A stretch of 64,000 bases of DNA from Streptomyces cathayae. GTDB lineage: Bacteria > Actinomycetota > Actinomycetes > Streptomycetales > Streptomycetaceae. The stretch spans positions 1,798,001 through 1,862,000 of the forward strand of contig NZ_CP121682.1 in NCBI RefSeq assembly GCF_029760955.1, written 5' to 3'. Positions 54,868-62,598 of this stretch are shown here, piece after piece; within the stretch, counting starts at the first letter, position 1; the number at the start of each line of letters is the position of its first letter. The translations under genes and the position numbers were made by a program. The notes beneath the pieces are model-generated. The model searched no databases and was not told where the DNA came from. It was given only the letters and a program-made list of their open reading frames with translations.

Positions 54868-55806
54868 TCACCATGCACTGATGACCGGCGCATCGGGTTC
54901 GTGCTGCCGCCAGGCCTCGTTGAGGCGTCCGAGCCGGTCCGCGGCGGCGATGCCGCACAGGGACGCGACCTTGCCGTCGCGGACTGCGAACGCCACGGCG
55001 CCCACGACCCGGCCGTCGACCACGGCGAGGACGGCCGGGGAGCCGTTGACCAGCGCGGTGTGGATCACGGGCGAGCCGCCGGCCAGCCGCCGCTTCGCCG
55101 GCGTGGGCTTGAAGCCGGCCCGCACGAAGGAGGCGACCCGCTCGCGCGTCGTGTACCGCAGCAGCCGCCTGGCCAGTCCGGCGCCGTCCGAGACCGCCGT
55201 CACGTCGTCGGTGAGCAGTTCCACCAGCCGTTCGGTGCGCCCCGACACGGCGGCGGCGAGGAACTCCTCGACGACCCGGCGCGCGGACGCGGGGTCGGCC
55301 TCGCCGCCGCGGCGGCGCTCGGTGGTGACCCGGCGCCGGGCCCGGTGGACGTGCTGCTGGCTCGCGGACTCGGTGATGTCGAGGATCCGGGCGATCTCGG
55401 CATGGGGGTACGAGAAGGCCTCACGCAGGACGTAGACGGCCCGTTCGACCGGCGAGAGGCGCTCCATGAGGATCAGTACGGCCAGGGACACCGATTCGCG
55501 CTGCTCGAAGGTCTCGGCCGGGCCGAGCATCGGGTCGCCCTCGAGGAGCGGCTCGGGCAGCCAGGCACCGGCCGCTCGCTCGTGGCGCGCCTGCGCCGAG
55601 CGGAGCCGGTCGAGGCAGAGATGGGTGAGGACCTTGGTCAGCCACGCCTCCGGCACCTCGATGTGTTCGCGGTCCGCGGCCTGCCAGCGCAGGAACGTGT
55701 CCTGCACGGCGTCCTCGGCGTCGGCCGCCGAGCCGAGCAGACGGTACGCGAGCGAGGCCAGCCGGCCCCGGCCGACCTCGAACCGATCGATGGCTGCGCT
55801 GTCCAT
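54868..55806 (-). CDS. sigJ: ECF41-type sigma factor (SigJ-like)
   Basis: 312 residues, longer than ordinary ECF factors. Region 2 (YRLLGSAADAEDAVQDTFLR) lies at 21-40 and region 4 (LSPVERAVYVLREAFSYPHAEIA) near 130-155. The linker holds WLPEP (82-86), the signature of the ECF41 group. The last 110 residues form a SnoaL/NTF2-like domain (FLAAAVSGRTERLVELLTDDV) that in this group replaces an anti-sigma factor and tunes activity. ECF41 genes usually neighbour an oxidoreductase or similar enzyme that they control; here an FAD oxidoreductase gene ends 10 bases upstream. Probably autoregulated. Confidence 0.88.
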   Translation of the reverse strand: MDSAAIDRFEVGRGRLASLAYRLLGSAADAEDAVQDTFLRWQAADREHIEVPEAWLTKVLTHLCLDRLRSAQARHERAAGAWLPEPLLEGDPMLGPAETFEQRESVSLAVLILMERLSPVERAVYVLREAFSYPHAEIARILDITESASQQHVHRARRRVTTERRRGGEADPASARRVVEEFLAAAVSGRTERLVELLTDDVTAVSDGAGLARRLLRYTTRERVASFVRAGFKPTPAKRRLAGGSPVIHTALVNGSPAVLAVVDGRVVGAVAFAVRDGKVASLCGIAAADRLGRLNEAWRQHEPDAPVISAW

Positions 55807-55816
55807 GCGGAGGAGC

Positions 55817-57007
55817 CTATGCGGCGGCCCTCGCGCCGACCCGGTCCGGTGCGGTGGCCAGGGGGCGCTTGCGCTTCGGTATGCCGAGGGTCGGGTGGGC
55901 GATGCCCCACCCGGCCCCCTTGAGCACGCCCGCCTTCAACCACGCGGCGGTCCGGCCGCCCAGGTACCAGGACTTCGACCGGGCGCCCCCGTCCACCATC
56001 TGGACGATCGCGTCCCGCCGCCCGAGGCTGATGTGGTTGCCGTAGTGCTTCAGCGCGGTGGTCGGGACCTCGCTGTCCGTCAGGCGCGCGATGATCGCGG
56101 CGGTCGCCTGCATGTTGGTGAGGCCGGCCGAGGCGCAGGACATCGGCAGCGGCCGGCCGTTCTCGCCGATCGCGTAGGCGCAGTCACCGGCGGCGTAGAC
56201 GTCGGGGTGCGAGACCGAGCGCATGGTGCGGTCGACCACGATCTGGCCGGTCTCGGCGACCTCCAGGCCGCCGGCGGCGGCGATGGGGTGCACGGCGAAC
56301 CCGGCCGACCACACGGTCACCTCGGCCGGGAGGGACCTGCCGTCGGCGGCGATCGCCCGTGTCGGCTCGACGGCTTCGATGCCGGTGTGCTCGTGGACGG
56401 TGATGCCGAGCCGGTCGAAGGCCCGGCGCAGGTGGCGGCGGGCCTTCGGGGAGAGCCAGGCGCCCAGCTCGCCGCGGGCGGCGAGCGCGACCGAGAGGTC
56501 GGGCCGGGCCTCGGCGACCTCGGTGGCGGTCTCGATGCCGGTCAGCCCCTCGCCGACGACCAGCACGGTGCCGCCCCGGCCCAGGCCGGCCAGGCGCTCG
56601 CGCAGACGCAGCGCCGAGGACCGGCCGGTCACGTCGAAGGCGTACTCGGTCACGCCGGGGACGCCGTGGTGGGCGACGGAGCTGCCGAGCGCGTAGAGAA
56701 GCGTGTCGTACACGAGTTCGCCGTCGCCGTCCTCGCCGGTCACGGCGACGGTCCTGCGCTCGGGGTCGACGCCGGTGACGCGGGCCAGACGCAGCCGCAC
56801 CCCGGTACCGGCGAACACGTCGGCGAGCTTGCGGACCGCGACGTCCTGGCCGGTCGCGAGCTGGTGGAGCCTCATCCGCTCGACGAAGTCGGGCACGGCG
56901 TTGACGACGGTGATCTCGGTGTCGGCGGGGGAGAGCCGGCGGGCCAGGTTCCCGGCGGCGAAGGCCCCGGCGTATCCGGCGCCGAGGACGACGATGCGGT
57001 GCTTCAT
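55817..57007 (-). CDS. FAD-dependent pyridine nucleotide-disulfide-type oxidoreductase
   Basis: 396 residues. RIVVLGAGYAGAFAAGNLARR is the FAD-binding Rossmann start, GGTVLVVGEGLTGIETATEVAE the NAD(P)H-binding one, and DVYAAGDCAYAI the second FAD motif. No redox-active Cys pair is present, so it is closer to type II NADH dehydrogenases. AGGAG lies 7 bases before the ATG. Without an obvious C-terminal amphipathic anchor it could be soluble or peripheral. It is the first gene of a unit with the ECF41 sigma factor, the usual partner arrangement for that sigma group, and so is its probable target. Confidence 0.88.
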   Translation of the reverse strand: MKHRIVVLGAGYAGAFAAGNLARRLSPADTEITVVNAVPDFVERMRLHQLATGQDVAVRKLADVFAGTGVRLRLARVTGVDPERRTVAVTGEDGDGELVYDTLLYALGSSVAHHGVPGVTEYAFDVTGRSSALRLRERLAGLGRGGTVLVVGEGLTGIETATEVAEARPDLSVALAARGELGAWLSPKARRHLRRAFDRLGITVHEHTGIEAVEPTRAIAADGRSLPAEVTVWSAGFAVHPIAAAGGLEVAETGQIVVDRTMRSVSHPDVYAAGDCAYAIGENGRPLPMSCASAGLTNMQATAAIIARLTDSEVPTTALKHYGNHISLGRRDAIVQMVDGGARSKSWYLGGRTAAWLKAGVLKGAGWGIAHPTLGIPKRKRPLATAPDRVGARAAA

Positions 57008-57120
57008 GGCGTTGCTCCTGTCTCGTTCGCGTGCCCCTTGAACGAGACGGCGCCCCGATTGCTGACAGGGGCCGGGCGTGACGTGGGTCACTCGCCCGGG
57101 ACGGGCGGCTGGGCCTTCGG

Positions 57121-57149
57121 CGACCGCCCGGGCCCGTCCCGGGCGGTCG
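57121..57149 (-). terminator. 12-bp hairpin after the DUF1707 gene
   Basis: CGACCGCCCGGG pairs with CCCGGGCGGTCG around a 5-base loop, about 110 bases past the stop of the DUF1707 gene. No T-run. Confidence 0.55.
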
Positions 57150-57261
57150 GAACGGGGCGACGGCCGGCCGTGGATCGAGGGGGCCGGCCATCGGTCGACA
57201 TCACACCCGCGCTCACCGCACGACGTGACGGAGGGCCGGCACACCGCCCACTCTCCGCGTC

Positions 57262-57879
57262 CTAGCCCTGCGTCGGGTTGCTGTGCAGCTTGCGCCGCTC
57301 CCAGCGGTTGGGGTGGCGGATGACCACTCCCGCCATCCCGCCGGACCCGGTGAGCCGGATCAGCGGAGCTCCCGGAAGGCGGTCGGGAGTGGTCTTGTCC
57401 CTCAGGCCGCCGATGCCGGGATCCATGCCGCCGGTGTCCGCGGCCCAGCCGTCGGGGATGACGATCGTGACACCGGCCGTCTCCCCGTACGCCTCCACCG
57501 CGACCTCCGTGAGGCGGCACTCGGCCCGGGTGAAGTCGACCTTCACACCCCCCAGGCCTCCGTGAGCGATCACGTGCCCGGGAACCTCCCAGCGCCCGGG
57601 GCCCCGGGACGCGCCGTGCAGGCCGCCCTTGAGCACCAGGGGCGGCCGGCTCTCGGCGGAGTCCGGCCTCGGCAGGTCGGCGGTCAGGACGGCCAACTCT
57701 GCGTAGGTCTTGGACTTCAGCGCCTGCTCCAGGCGCGCGTCCAGCTCGTCGAGATCGATACGCCCCTCGGCTGCCGCATCGCGCAGCTGCTCCACCACGG
57801 CTTCCCGGTCGTCGTAAGAGGCACGGAGCTCTCCTGAGGGAACGGGGCGCGGAGAGGACTCCGGAGGCTGGGCAGTCAT
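57262..57879 (-). CDS. DUF1707 / LiaF-like C-terminal domain protein
   Basis: 205 residues. LRASYDDREAVVEQLRDAAAEGRIDLDELDARLEQAL (around 18-55, quoted here in overview) is the SHOCT-like DUF1707 helix pair; the actual key parts are ASYDDREAVVEQLRDA and EGRIDLDELDAR. The C-terminal half (VKVDFTRAECRLTEVAVEAY, then GVTIVIPDGWAAD) is a beta-rich LiaF/toastrack-like domain of envelope stress proteins. No membrane helix is seen between them. An ATG at 57879 is chosen; a GTG nine codons earlier is possible. It is probably a cytosolic or membrane-peripheral protein tied to cell-envelope sensing. Confidence 0.82.
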   Translation of the reverse strand: MTAQPPESSPRPVPSGELRASYDDREAVVEQLRDAAAEGRIDLDELDARLEQALKSKTYAELAVLTADLPRPDSAESRPPLVLKGGLHGASRGPGRWEVPGHVIAHGGLGGVKVDFTRAECRLTEVAVEAYGETAGVTIVIPDGWAADTGGMDPGIGGLRDKTTPDRLPGAPLIRLTGSGGMAGVVIRHPNRWERRKLHSNPTQG

Positions 57880-58014
57880 GGCCCCAAGGATAAGCAGCCG
57901 GTGCACCGAGCGGACCGGGGCCGCACATCTCGAACACGGCCCAGCCGACCGGGGTTACTCCTTGGAGCAGGGAACGCGCCCTGGCCGCGCCGGGAGCCGC
58001 GCCTGCCCGACGCG

Positions 58015-58460
58015 ATGGACGTCTTCGGCATCCACACCGACCTGATCGACGAGCACGAGAGCTTCACCAAGAGCGGGACGGTGATCTGGGACGCCCGGAT
58101 CGCCGGCTTCGTCGAGGACGACCTGGCGGCGAAGTCCCAGTGGCCCGACCCGTGGCTGTCGCTGAACCCGTTCTTCGCCGACGGCGGCCAGGTCACCGAC
58201 CTCGTGCGGGACGGGGTGCTGCACCCCAGATGCGCGGAGATCTTCCAGGCCGGCAAGAAGGAGACCTCGCCGCGCCCGGCCGACCGCTGACCTTCCACCT
58301 TCACCAGCGGCAGGCGATCAAGGCCGCGCAGGCGGGCGACTCCTACGTCCTGACCACCGGTACCGGTTCCGGCAGATCGCTGTCGTACATCGTGCCGATC
58401 GTCGACCGGGTGCTGAAGGAGCGTCAGGAAGCGGGACCGGACGCGGAGGGCCGGGTCCGG
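58015..58460 (+). pseudogene. Remnant of a defence-type DEAD/DEAH helicase
   Basis: From an ATG at 58015 the frame gives MDVFGIHTDLIDEHESF, QWPDPWLSLNPFFADGG and DGVLHPRCAEIFQAG, ending at a stop at 58290. The following frame continues PLTFHLHQRQAIKAAQAGDS then YVLTTGTGSGRSLSYIVPIV. The helicase motif I has GRS where GKS is needed, and sequence ends near 58460 well before any other motif. Full proteins of this kind exceed 1000 residues and occur in phage-defence islands (DrmA-like or related). Frameshift, lost Lys and truncation show it is dead. Confidence 0.8.
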
Positions 58461-58540
58461 GCGACCGACGAGGCGCCGGAGACCGTGGCCGCCGAGCGGC
58501 TGCGGCCCCACGGGCGAGGCCAAGGGCACCCGAACACGGT

Positions 58541-58581
58541 GAGGGCGTGCCGTCCGCCGGAGAGGCGGACGGCACGCCCTC
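58541..58581 (-). terminator. 18-bp terminator hairpin after the DUF397 gene
   Basis: A perfect 18-bp stem (58541-58558 with 58564-58581) with a 5-base loop sits 8 bases past the DUF397 stop. A degenerate copy of the same sequence lies in the pseudogene at 54.47-54.53 kb. Confidence 0.85.
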
Positions 58582-58588
58582 GGTTCGC

Positions 58589-58780
58589 TCAGCGCTCCGA
58601 CGCGAACCGTACGAACTGCCCCCAGCCTTCGCGGCCGATGGCGAAGGACGGGCGGGCCACATCCTTGGAGTCCCTCACGTGGACGGCCTGTTCGGCGATC
58701 GCGACCTCCACGCAGTCGTCGCCCTGGGTGCCGCTGTAGCTGGACTTGAGCCAGGCGAGTTCCGACGTACCGCTACTCAT
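58589..58780 (-). CDS. DUF397 domain protein
   Basis: 63 residues. LAWLKSSYSGTQGDDCVEVA is the classic DUF397 opening, followed by VHVRDSKDVARPSFAIGREGW. Such proteins pair with DUF5753 HTH regulators throughout Streptomyces, as WhiJ and its small partner do, and probably act as antagonists or co-factors of the regulator. Its ATG overlaps the regulator's stop by ATGA, so they are co-translated. Confidence 0.92.
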   Translation of the reverse strand: MSSGTSELAWLKSSYSGTQGDDCVEVAIAEQAVHVRDSKDVARPSFAIGREGWGQFVRFASER

Positions 58781-59673
58781 AGCTCTCCTCGCAGTCGCTC
58801 CAGCAGGTCCCGGGATTCCTTGGGGTTGAGGGCCTGCGAGCGAAGTGTGTCATAGCGCCGACAGAGCAGACTCACCTCTTTCGCGTCGGAGATCAGCCGC
58901 CCGTTCTGCTGCCCCTCGGAGTAGCCGACTCGACGCCCCTCCGGGGTTTCCAAGATCCGCATGGGCCCGTCCAGACACCCGTGGAACTCCAGTTCCACCG
59001 GCACCACTTGAAGCGTCACGTGGCGTGGCGCGGTGAGCTCCAGCACATGGTCCAGCATGCTCGCCTGCACCTGTGCCCCACCCAGCCCGCGTCGGAAAAC
59101 CGACTCCTCCACGATGAAGCCGAACGGCACCGTCGGCCGCTCCCGCATCATCGTCTGCCGCTCCATTCGGGCGGCGACCTGAGCCTCCGTCTGCTCATCG
59201 GTCAGCAGCGGGATGCTGTTGTCGAACACCGCCCGCGCATACGCCTCCGACTGCAACAGCCCCGGCACCAGCCGGCACTCGTACGTGCACAGGCTCACCG
59301 CCTCCCGCTCCAGCCGCGCCCACCGCCGGAACCACGCCGCCAGCCCCGCCTCGCCCCGCGTGAGATGCCTGGCCGCCTTCCGCAGCGCGCCCGTGTTGCC
59401 CAGCGCCTCCTCCGCGCGCTCCACGAACGCCTCGTCCGGCATCCGGCGCCCCAACTCCACCGACTCCACGGTGTGCTTGGAGTACTGCACCCGGGCGCCG
59501 AGGTCGACCCGGCTGAGCCCCGCGTGCTCGCGCAGCGCCTGGACGAACGCACCGAACGTGCGCAGGCTGTCCGACGGATGCGGCTCCCGCTCCCACTCCC
59601 CCGCCGGAACCACCCGCGCACCGGCGGCGCCACCGCCCCCGGCCGCCTCCCCCTCGACTCCGACGCTGTCCAT
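58777..59673 (-). CDS. XRE-type regulator with DUF5753 (WhiJ-like)
   Basis: 298 residues. A low-complexity Gly-rich N-terminus (to about 30) precedes an XRE HTH at about 40-95: TFGAFVQALREHAGLSRVDLG and YSKHTVESVELGRRMPDE. The rest is DUF5753: WARLEREAVSLCTYECRLVPG, VPFGFIVEESVFRRGLG and DTLRSQALNPKES. The ATG at 59673 has GGAAAGGGG 6 bases upstream. WhiJ-family regulators affect development in S. coelicolor, usually with a DUF397 protein and often a divergent ATP-binding protein. A broken copy of part of this gene lies at 54.5 kb. Confidence 0.9.
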   Translation of the reverse strand: MDSVGVEGEAAGGGGAAGARVVPAGEWEREPHPSDSLRTFGAFVQALREHAGLSRVDLGARVQYSKHTVESVELGRRMPDEAFVERAEEALGNTGALRKAARHLTRGEAGLAAWFRRWARLEREAVSLCTYECRLVPGLLQSEAYARAVFDNSIPLLTDEQTEAQVAARMERQTMMRERPTVPFGFIVEESVFRRGLGGAQVQASMLDHVLELTAPRHVTLQVVPVELEFHGCLDGPMRILETPEGRRVGYSEGQQNGRLISDAKEVSLLCRRYDTLRSQALNPKESRDLLERLRGEL

Positions 59674-59760
59674 CCGCCGCCCCTTTCCTCTGCTCCGTAC
59701 CGCACCGCGACGGCTCCTCACGCCGTCCGCACTCGCCTCCAGGCTGACGGATCATCAGAC

Positions 59761-59851
59761 GTACCGTCCGCTCTTCGTGTCCGTACGCTGACTCACCGTA
59801 CGGAGTGCCACACTCGTCCCCCACCCCGTCCGACCGCCAATCTGAGGTCAC
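59761..59851. promoter_or_regulatory. Conserved upstream element, copy 1
   Basis: GTACCGTCC, GTCCGTACGCT and CACTCGT occur in the same order and spacing as at 61939-62031, with roughly three-quarters identity by eye over about 90 bases. Here it lies 88 bases upstream of the DUF5753 gene. The position suggests a shared promoter or regulator site. Confidence 0.6.
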
Positions 59852-59996
59852 GGAGAGCGAGGAGAAACCGTCCGTGTCCGCCGTTCACCTGCGGAAACAC
59901 CCGGGCGGCCCTCACCCCTCCCGTGAACTCCCGCCCACCACGGGCGGCGGCCGGAGGACCTGGCCGCGTTCAGACGAAGCGGAAGAAGGTGCAGTG

Positions 59997-60221
59997 ATGC
60001 AGAACGGAACCACCCTGTACGCGCTCGACATCAGCGGAGCCTCGTTCGCGAAGGCGTGCGGCGGGCCCTGCACCGAGGGGTGCGTGACCCTGGCCCGGAT
60101 CGGCGAGGACGCCTGGGCGCTGGGCGACAGCAAGCGGCCGGACGCGCAGCCGCTGCGGTTCACCACGGAGGAGCTGGACGCGGCCGGTATCGACCCGGCG
60201 CGCTTCGGCCTCGGCGTCTGA
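59997..60221 (+). CDS. DUF397 family protein
   Basis: 74 residues. LYALDISGASFAKACGGPC, then CVTLARIGEDAWALGDSKRP and LRFTTEELDAAGIDPARFGL match the second DUF397 subtype, which starts with a DLS-GASF motif. GAAGAAGG precedes the ATG at 59997. It is divergent from the DUF5753 gene, which has its own DUF397 partner, so this one is a second potential partner. Followed after 79 bases by an unknown gene on the same strand. Confidence 0.82.
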   Translation: MQNGTTLYALDISGASFAKACGGPCTEGCVTLARIGEDAWALGDSKRPDAQPLRFTTEELDAAGIDPARFGLGV

Positions 60222-60300
60222 CCCTCCCCTTCCCCTCCCGCCGGCCGGACCGTGCCCACTTCCCGCGCCCGGCCGGCGCTTCTCGAAACGGGAACAGCTC

Positions 60301-60792
60301 GTGCACCACCACGCCTACCTGTGGACCGGCCCCAAGGCACGCTTCGACGACGAGGCCCTGCGGCGGCCCCCGCATCCCGAGCCGCCCCCGGCCGGAAGCA
60401 GGCCGGAACTGATCGAGCGCTACCGCCAGGTGTCCGCGGAGTTCGCCACGTCGGACCTCCCGCCCCTGGAGACGGCGTACTGGCTCGTCAAGCCCCGCTC
60501 ACTGGTACGGGGCACCTGGGACGAGGCGAAGGAGGCGGCGGCCTGGCTCGGTGAACGGCTGGCCGAGTACACCCCCCGGTTCACGTCGGAGAGCGACCGG
60601 GACACCGCACGCCTGGCCCGGCTGGTGAACACCGCCGCCGAACGCCTGCACGCGGGTGCCGACATGTCGTACGGCCACTACCTCGAACGCCCCTCGTACC
60701 TCTCCCTGGCCGTGGTGACGTGCTCCCCGAACCGCGCGCTTCCCGAACTGGCCTGCCCGTGCCCGGGGTTGAGCGGCCAGGGGGCGGCCTGA
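60301..60792 (+). CDS. Conserved hypothetical protein
   Basis: 163 residues from a GTG with GGGAACAG upstream. MHHHAYLWTGPKARFDDEAL, ERYRQVSAEFATSDLPPLE, YWLVKPRSLVRGTWDEAKEA and MSYGHYLERPSYLSLAVVTC are features of a protein I recall beside DUF397 genes in streptomycetes. No motif for a known activity is visible. The C-terminus has three Cys in VVTC and LACPCPG. Probably co-transcribed with the DUF397 gene. Confidence 0.6.
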   Translation: MHHHAYLWTGPKARFDDEALRRPPHPEPPPAGSRPELIERYRQVSAEFATSDLPPLETAYWLVKPRSLVRGTWDEAKEAAAWLGERLAEYTPRFTSESDRDTARLARLVNTAAERLHAGADMSYGHYLERPSYLSLAVVTCSPNRALPELACPCPGLSGQGAA

Positions 60793-60877
60793 TCCACGGA
60801 GGACGGGGCAAGAGAGCGGGTCTGCGTGGTGAAGTATGGGCATCTGATCACTCCGACAGCAGGGAGCGTTTCCTCCG

Positions 60878-61657
60878 ATGACCACACAGCCCGCACGCCC
60901 TGAGCTCAGCGGCCCCGAGACCGCCTCGGTCATGGATGCCTCGCCGTTCAAGCCTTCTCTCGTCAGAGCGGTGTTCAGGGACGTGACCCCGATGCACGTC
61001 TCCCGGTCGGCCGCGTGGGCCGCCGCGTCGGTGACGCGGACGGTGCTGACGGAGATCATCGACGGCGCGAGGAGAGCGGCGGCGGAGGAGGCCCGGAAGA
61101 AGCTGATTCCCGGGGACCTCATCTCGGCGATCGACCGGAACGTCGAGCTCGAGGTGGGGGACAAGTGGTACGACCACAGCCCGACGTTTCGAGGCCTGAC
61201 CGGTGTCCGGTACGACGCCGAGGGTGTCATCGTGCCTCCTCGTAAGCGCAGCAGATCGCGCAAGCCGAGTGCTGTGGTCGGCGCCCACAGGTTCGAGGCC
61301 GGGGTCAAGAAGCTGCTGCGGAGCCAGGGGGTGACGGCCGTCCCGGCGATGGTCCGCGACCTGGACGGAATCGCGAGCATGTTCCTGACGGACCTCGCGC
61401 GGGACGCGGCCATGGTCGTCCGCGAGGGCGGGGTCAAACGTTTCGGCACGGTCACCCTGGCGATGTCGGGCGAACCGACTCCGCCCCCGTCCCTCGATGA
61501 TTCCCTCCGGGCCCTGTCCACCCGCAGGGGGGACAGGCGGACCGTCGGCAGGGACGACATCCTGGCCGCCACCACGATCCAGTTGTTCGGCGGCACCCTC
61601 AGGCAGCGAGCCCTCACCGAAGCGTGCGAGGCGACACAGAGCACTTCGGCCGTCTGA
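60878..61657 (+). CDS. Histone-fold doublet-like protein
   Basis: 259 residues, frame intact, no signal peptide. Residues 22-90 have the helix pattern of a histone fold: helix 1 about 26-35, long helix 2 about 42-70 (SRSAAWAAASVTRTVLTEII, GARRAA), helix 3 in KKLIPGDLISAIDRNVEL. The last block lines up with the H2A form R-I-P-x-x-L-x-x-A-I-x-N-x-E-L, and GVIVPP at 116-121 falls where H2A has GGVLP. A basic linker (RKRSRSRK, 122-129) follows. Residues 138-240 could be a second fold: EAGVKKLLRSQG, VPAMVRDLDGIASMFLTDLA and VGRDDILAATTIQLFG, with an insert of about 30 residues before helix 3. DNA or protein binding is inferred; no close relative is known to me. Confidence 0.55.
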   Translation: MTTQPARPELSGPETASVMDASPFKPSLVRAVFRDVTPMHVSRSAAWAAASVTRTVLTEIIDGARRAAAEEARKKLIPGDLISAIDRNVELEVGDKWYDHSPTFRGLTGVRYDAEGVIVPPRKRSRSRKPSAVVGAHRFEAGVKKLLRSQGVTAVPAMVRDLDGIASMFLTDLARDAAMVVREGGVKRFGTVTLAMSGEPTPPPSLDDSLRALSTRRGDRRTVGRDDILAATTIQLFGGTLRQRALTEACEATQSTSAV

Positions 61658-61938
61658 GCGGGTACGACCGACATCACCGCCCGCACCCTCATCCGCTACC
61701 GCGGAATCGCCAGTGAAGGTCTTGCGCGCCGGGCCGGTTCCGGCGGGGGTCAGGCGGTTCCGCACGGGGTGAGGTCACGGGCGGCAGACCAACCAGTACG
61801 CCATGATGTCGCGAGACCTTTCACCGGCCGCCGCACCGCTCGACTGCTTCGACCGCCTCGGCCGTGGGCGCGCCCCGGGGCATCGACGACCTCCTGCCGC
61901 CTCCCCGCACGCATCACGCAGGGTCGCTGAAATGCCGC

Positions 61939-62031
61939 CGTACCGTCCACCGTTCGCGTCCGTACGCTCACTCCTCGTACGCCGCGCCGCACTCGTACTC
62001 ACCCGCACGCGACCGCCACTCTGGCGTCATG
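61939..62031 (+). promoter_or_regulatory. Conserved upstream element, copy 2
   Basis: Related to 59761-59851 (GTACCGTCC, GTCCGTACGCT, CACTCGT, CCGCCA). It runs directly into the ATG of the ATP-binding gene, so if it holds the promoter the message would be leaderless or nearly so. The rest of 61658-61938 shows no gene. Confidence 0.55.
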
Positions 62032-62481
62032 AACCATGCAACGCCGCCCCAAGTAACCTCCCCCACCAGCACCTTCACGCAGCTGCTGTCGTCCACGCGG
62101 CGCGGCGCCCGGCTCGCCCGGCTCCTCGCCGTGACCGAACTGCGTTCTTGGGGCACCTCGCAGGACCTCACGGAGCGTGCCGAACTCGTCGTCGCCGAAC
62201 TCGCCACCAACGCCGTCCTCCACGGCCGCGTACCCGGCCGCTGCTTCCGGCTCACGCTCGCCTACGACCCGGCGGCCGGCCGCCTCCGCGTCGAAGTCAG
62301 CGACGCCCGCGGGGACCTGGGCCCGCGCTCCCTCCCGGCAGGCACCGAGCCCGACCCGCTCAGCACCACCGGACGCGGCCTGACCCTCGTCACCGCCCTC
62401 GCCGACCACTGGGACTGCGTCCCCCACCCACCCAGCGGCAAGACCGTCCGGGCCCTGCTCACCACACCGTCCGAAGCGTGA
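62029..62481 (+). CDS. ATP-binding protein (RsbW/SpoIIAB-like HATPase)
   Basis: 150 residues. The GHKL fold is clear: N-box ELVVAELATNAVLHG with Glu and Asn, G1-like VEVSDARGD, and G2-like STTGRGLTLVTALADHW. Such single-domain ATPases are anti-sigma-factor kinases or, in WhiJ-type loci, partners of XRE and DUF397 proteins. ATG at 62029, without Shine-Dalgarno. It is intact, unlike the related broken gene at 36.7 kb. The shared upstream element with the DUF5753 gene region supports a functional link between the two. Confidence 0.88.
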   Translation: MNHATPPQVTSPTSTFTQLLSSTRRGARLARLLAVTELRSWGTSQDLTERAELVVAELATNAVLHGRVPGRCFRLTLAYDPAAGRLRVEVSDARGDLGPRSLPAGTEPDPLSTTGRGLTLVTALADHWDCVPHPPSGKTVRALLTTPSEA

Positions 62482-62598
62482 CACCCCCGCGTCTGCCCCG
62501 ACCTCACGCCTCGGCGTCAACCCCGGAGGAATCCACCAAACGGGTGATCACATCTCAAACGCCAACGAATGTTCTTGCTTCGCGCATAGTTTCCCGTC

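Noticed and set aside
57008..57080. TGTCAGC and CGTC upstream of the oxidoreductase as an ECF41 promoter
   Set aside because: The spacing is only 11 bases; ECF-type promoters need about 16.
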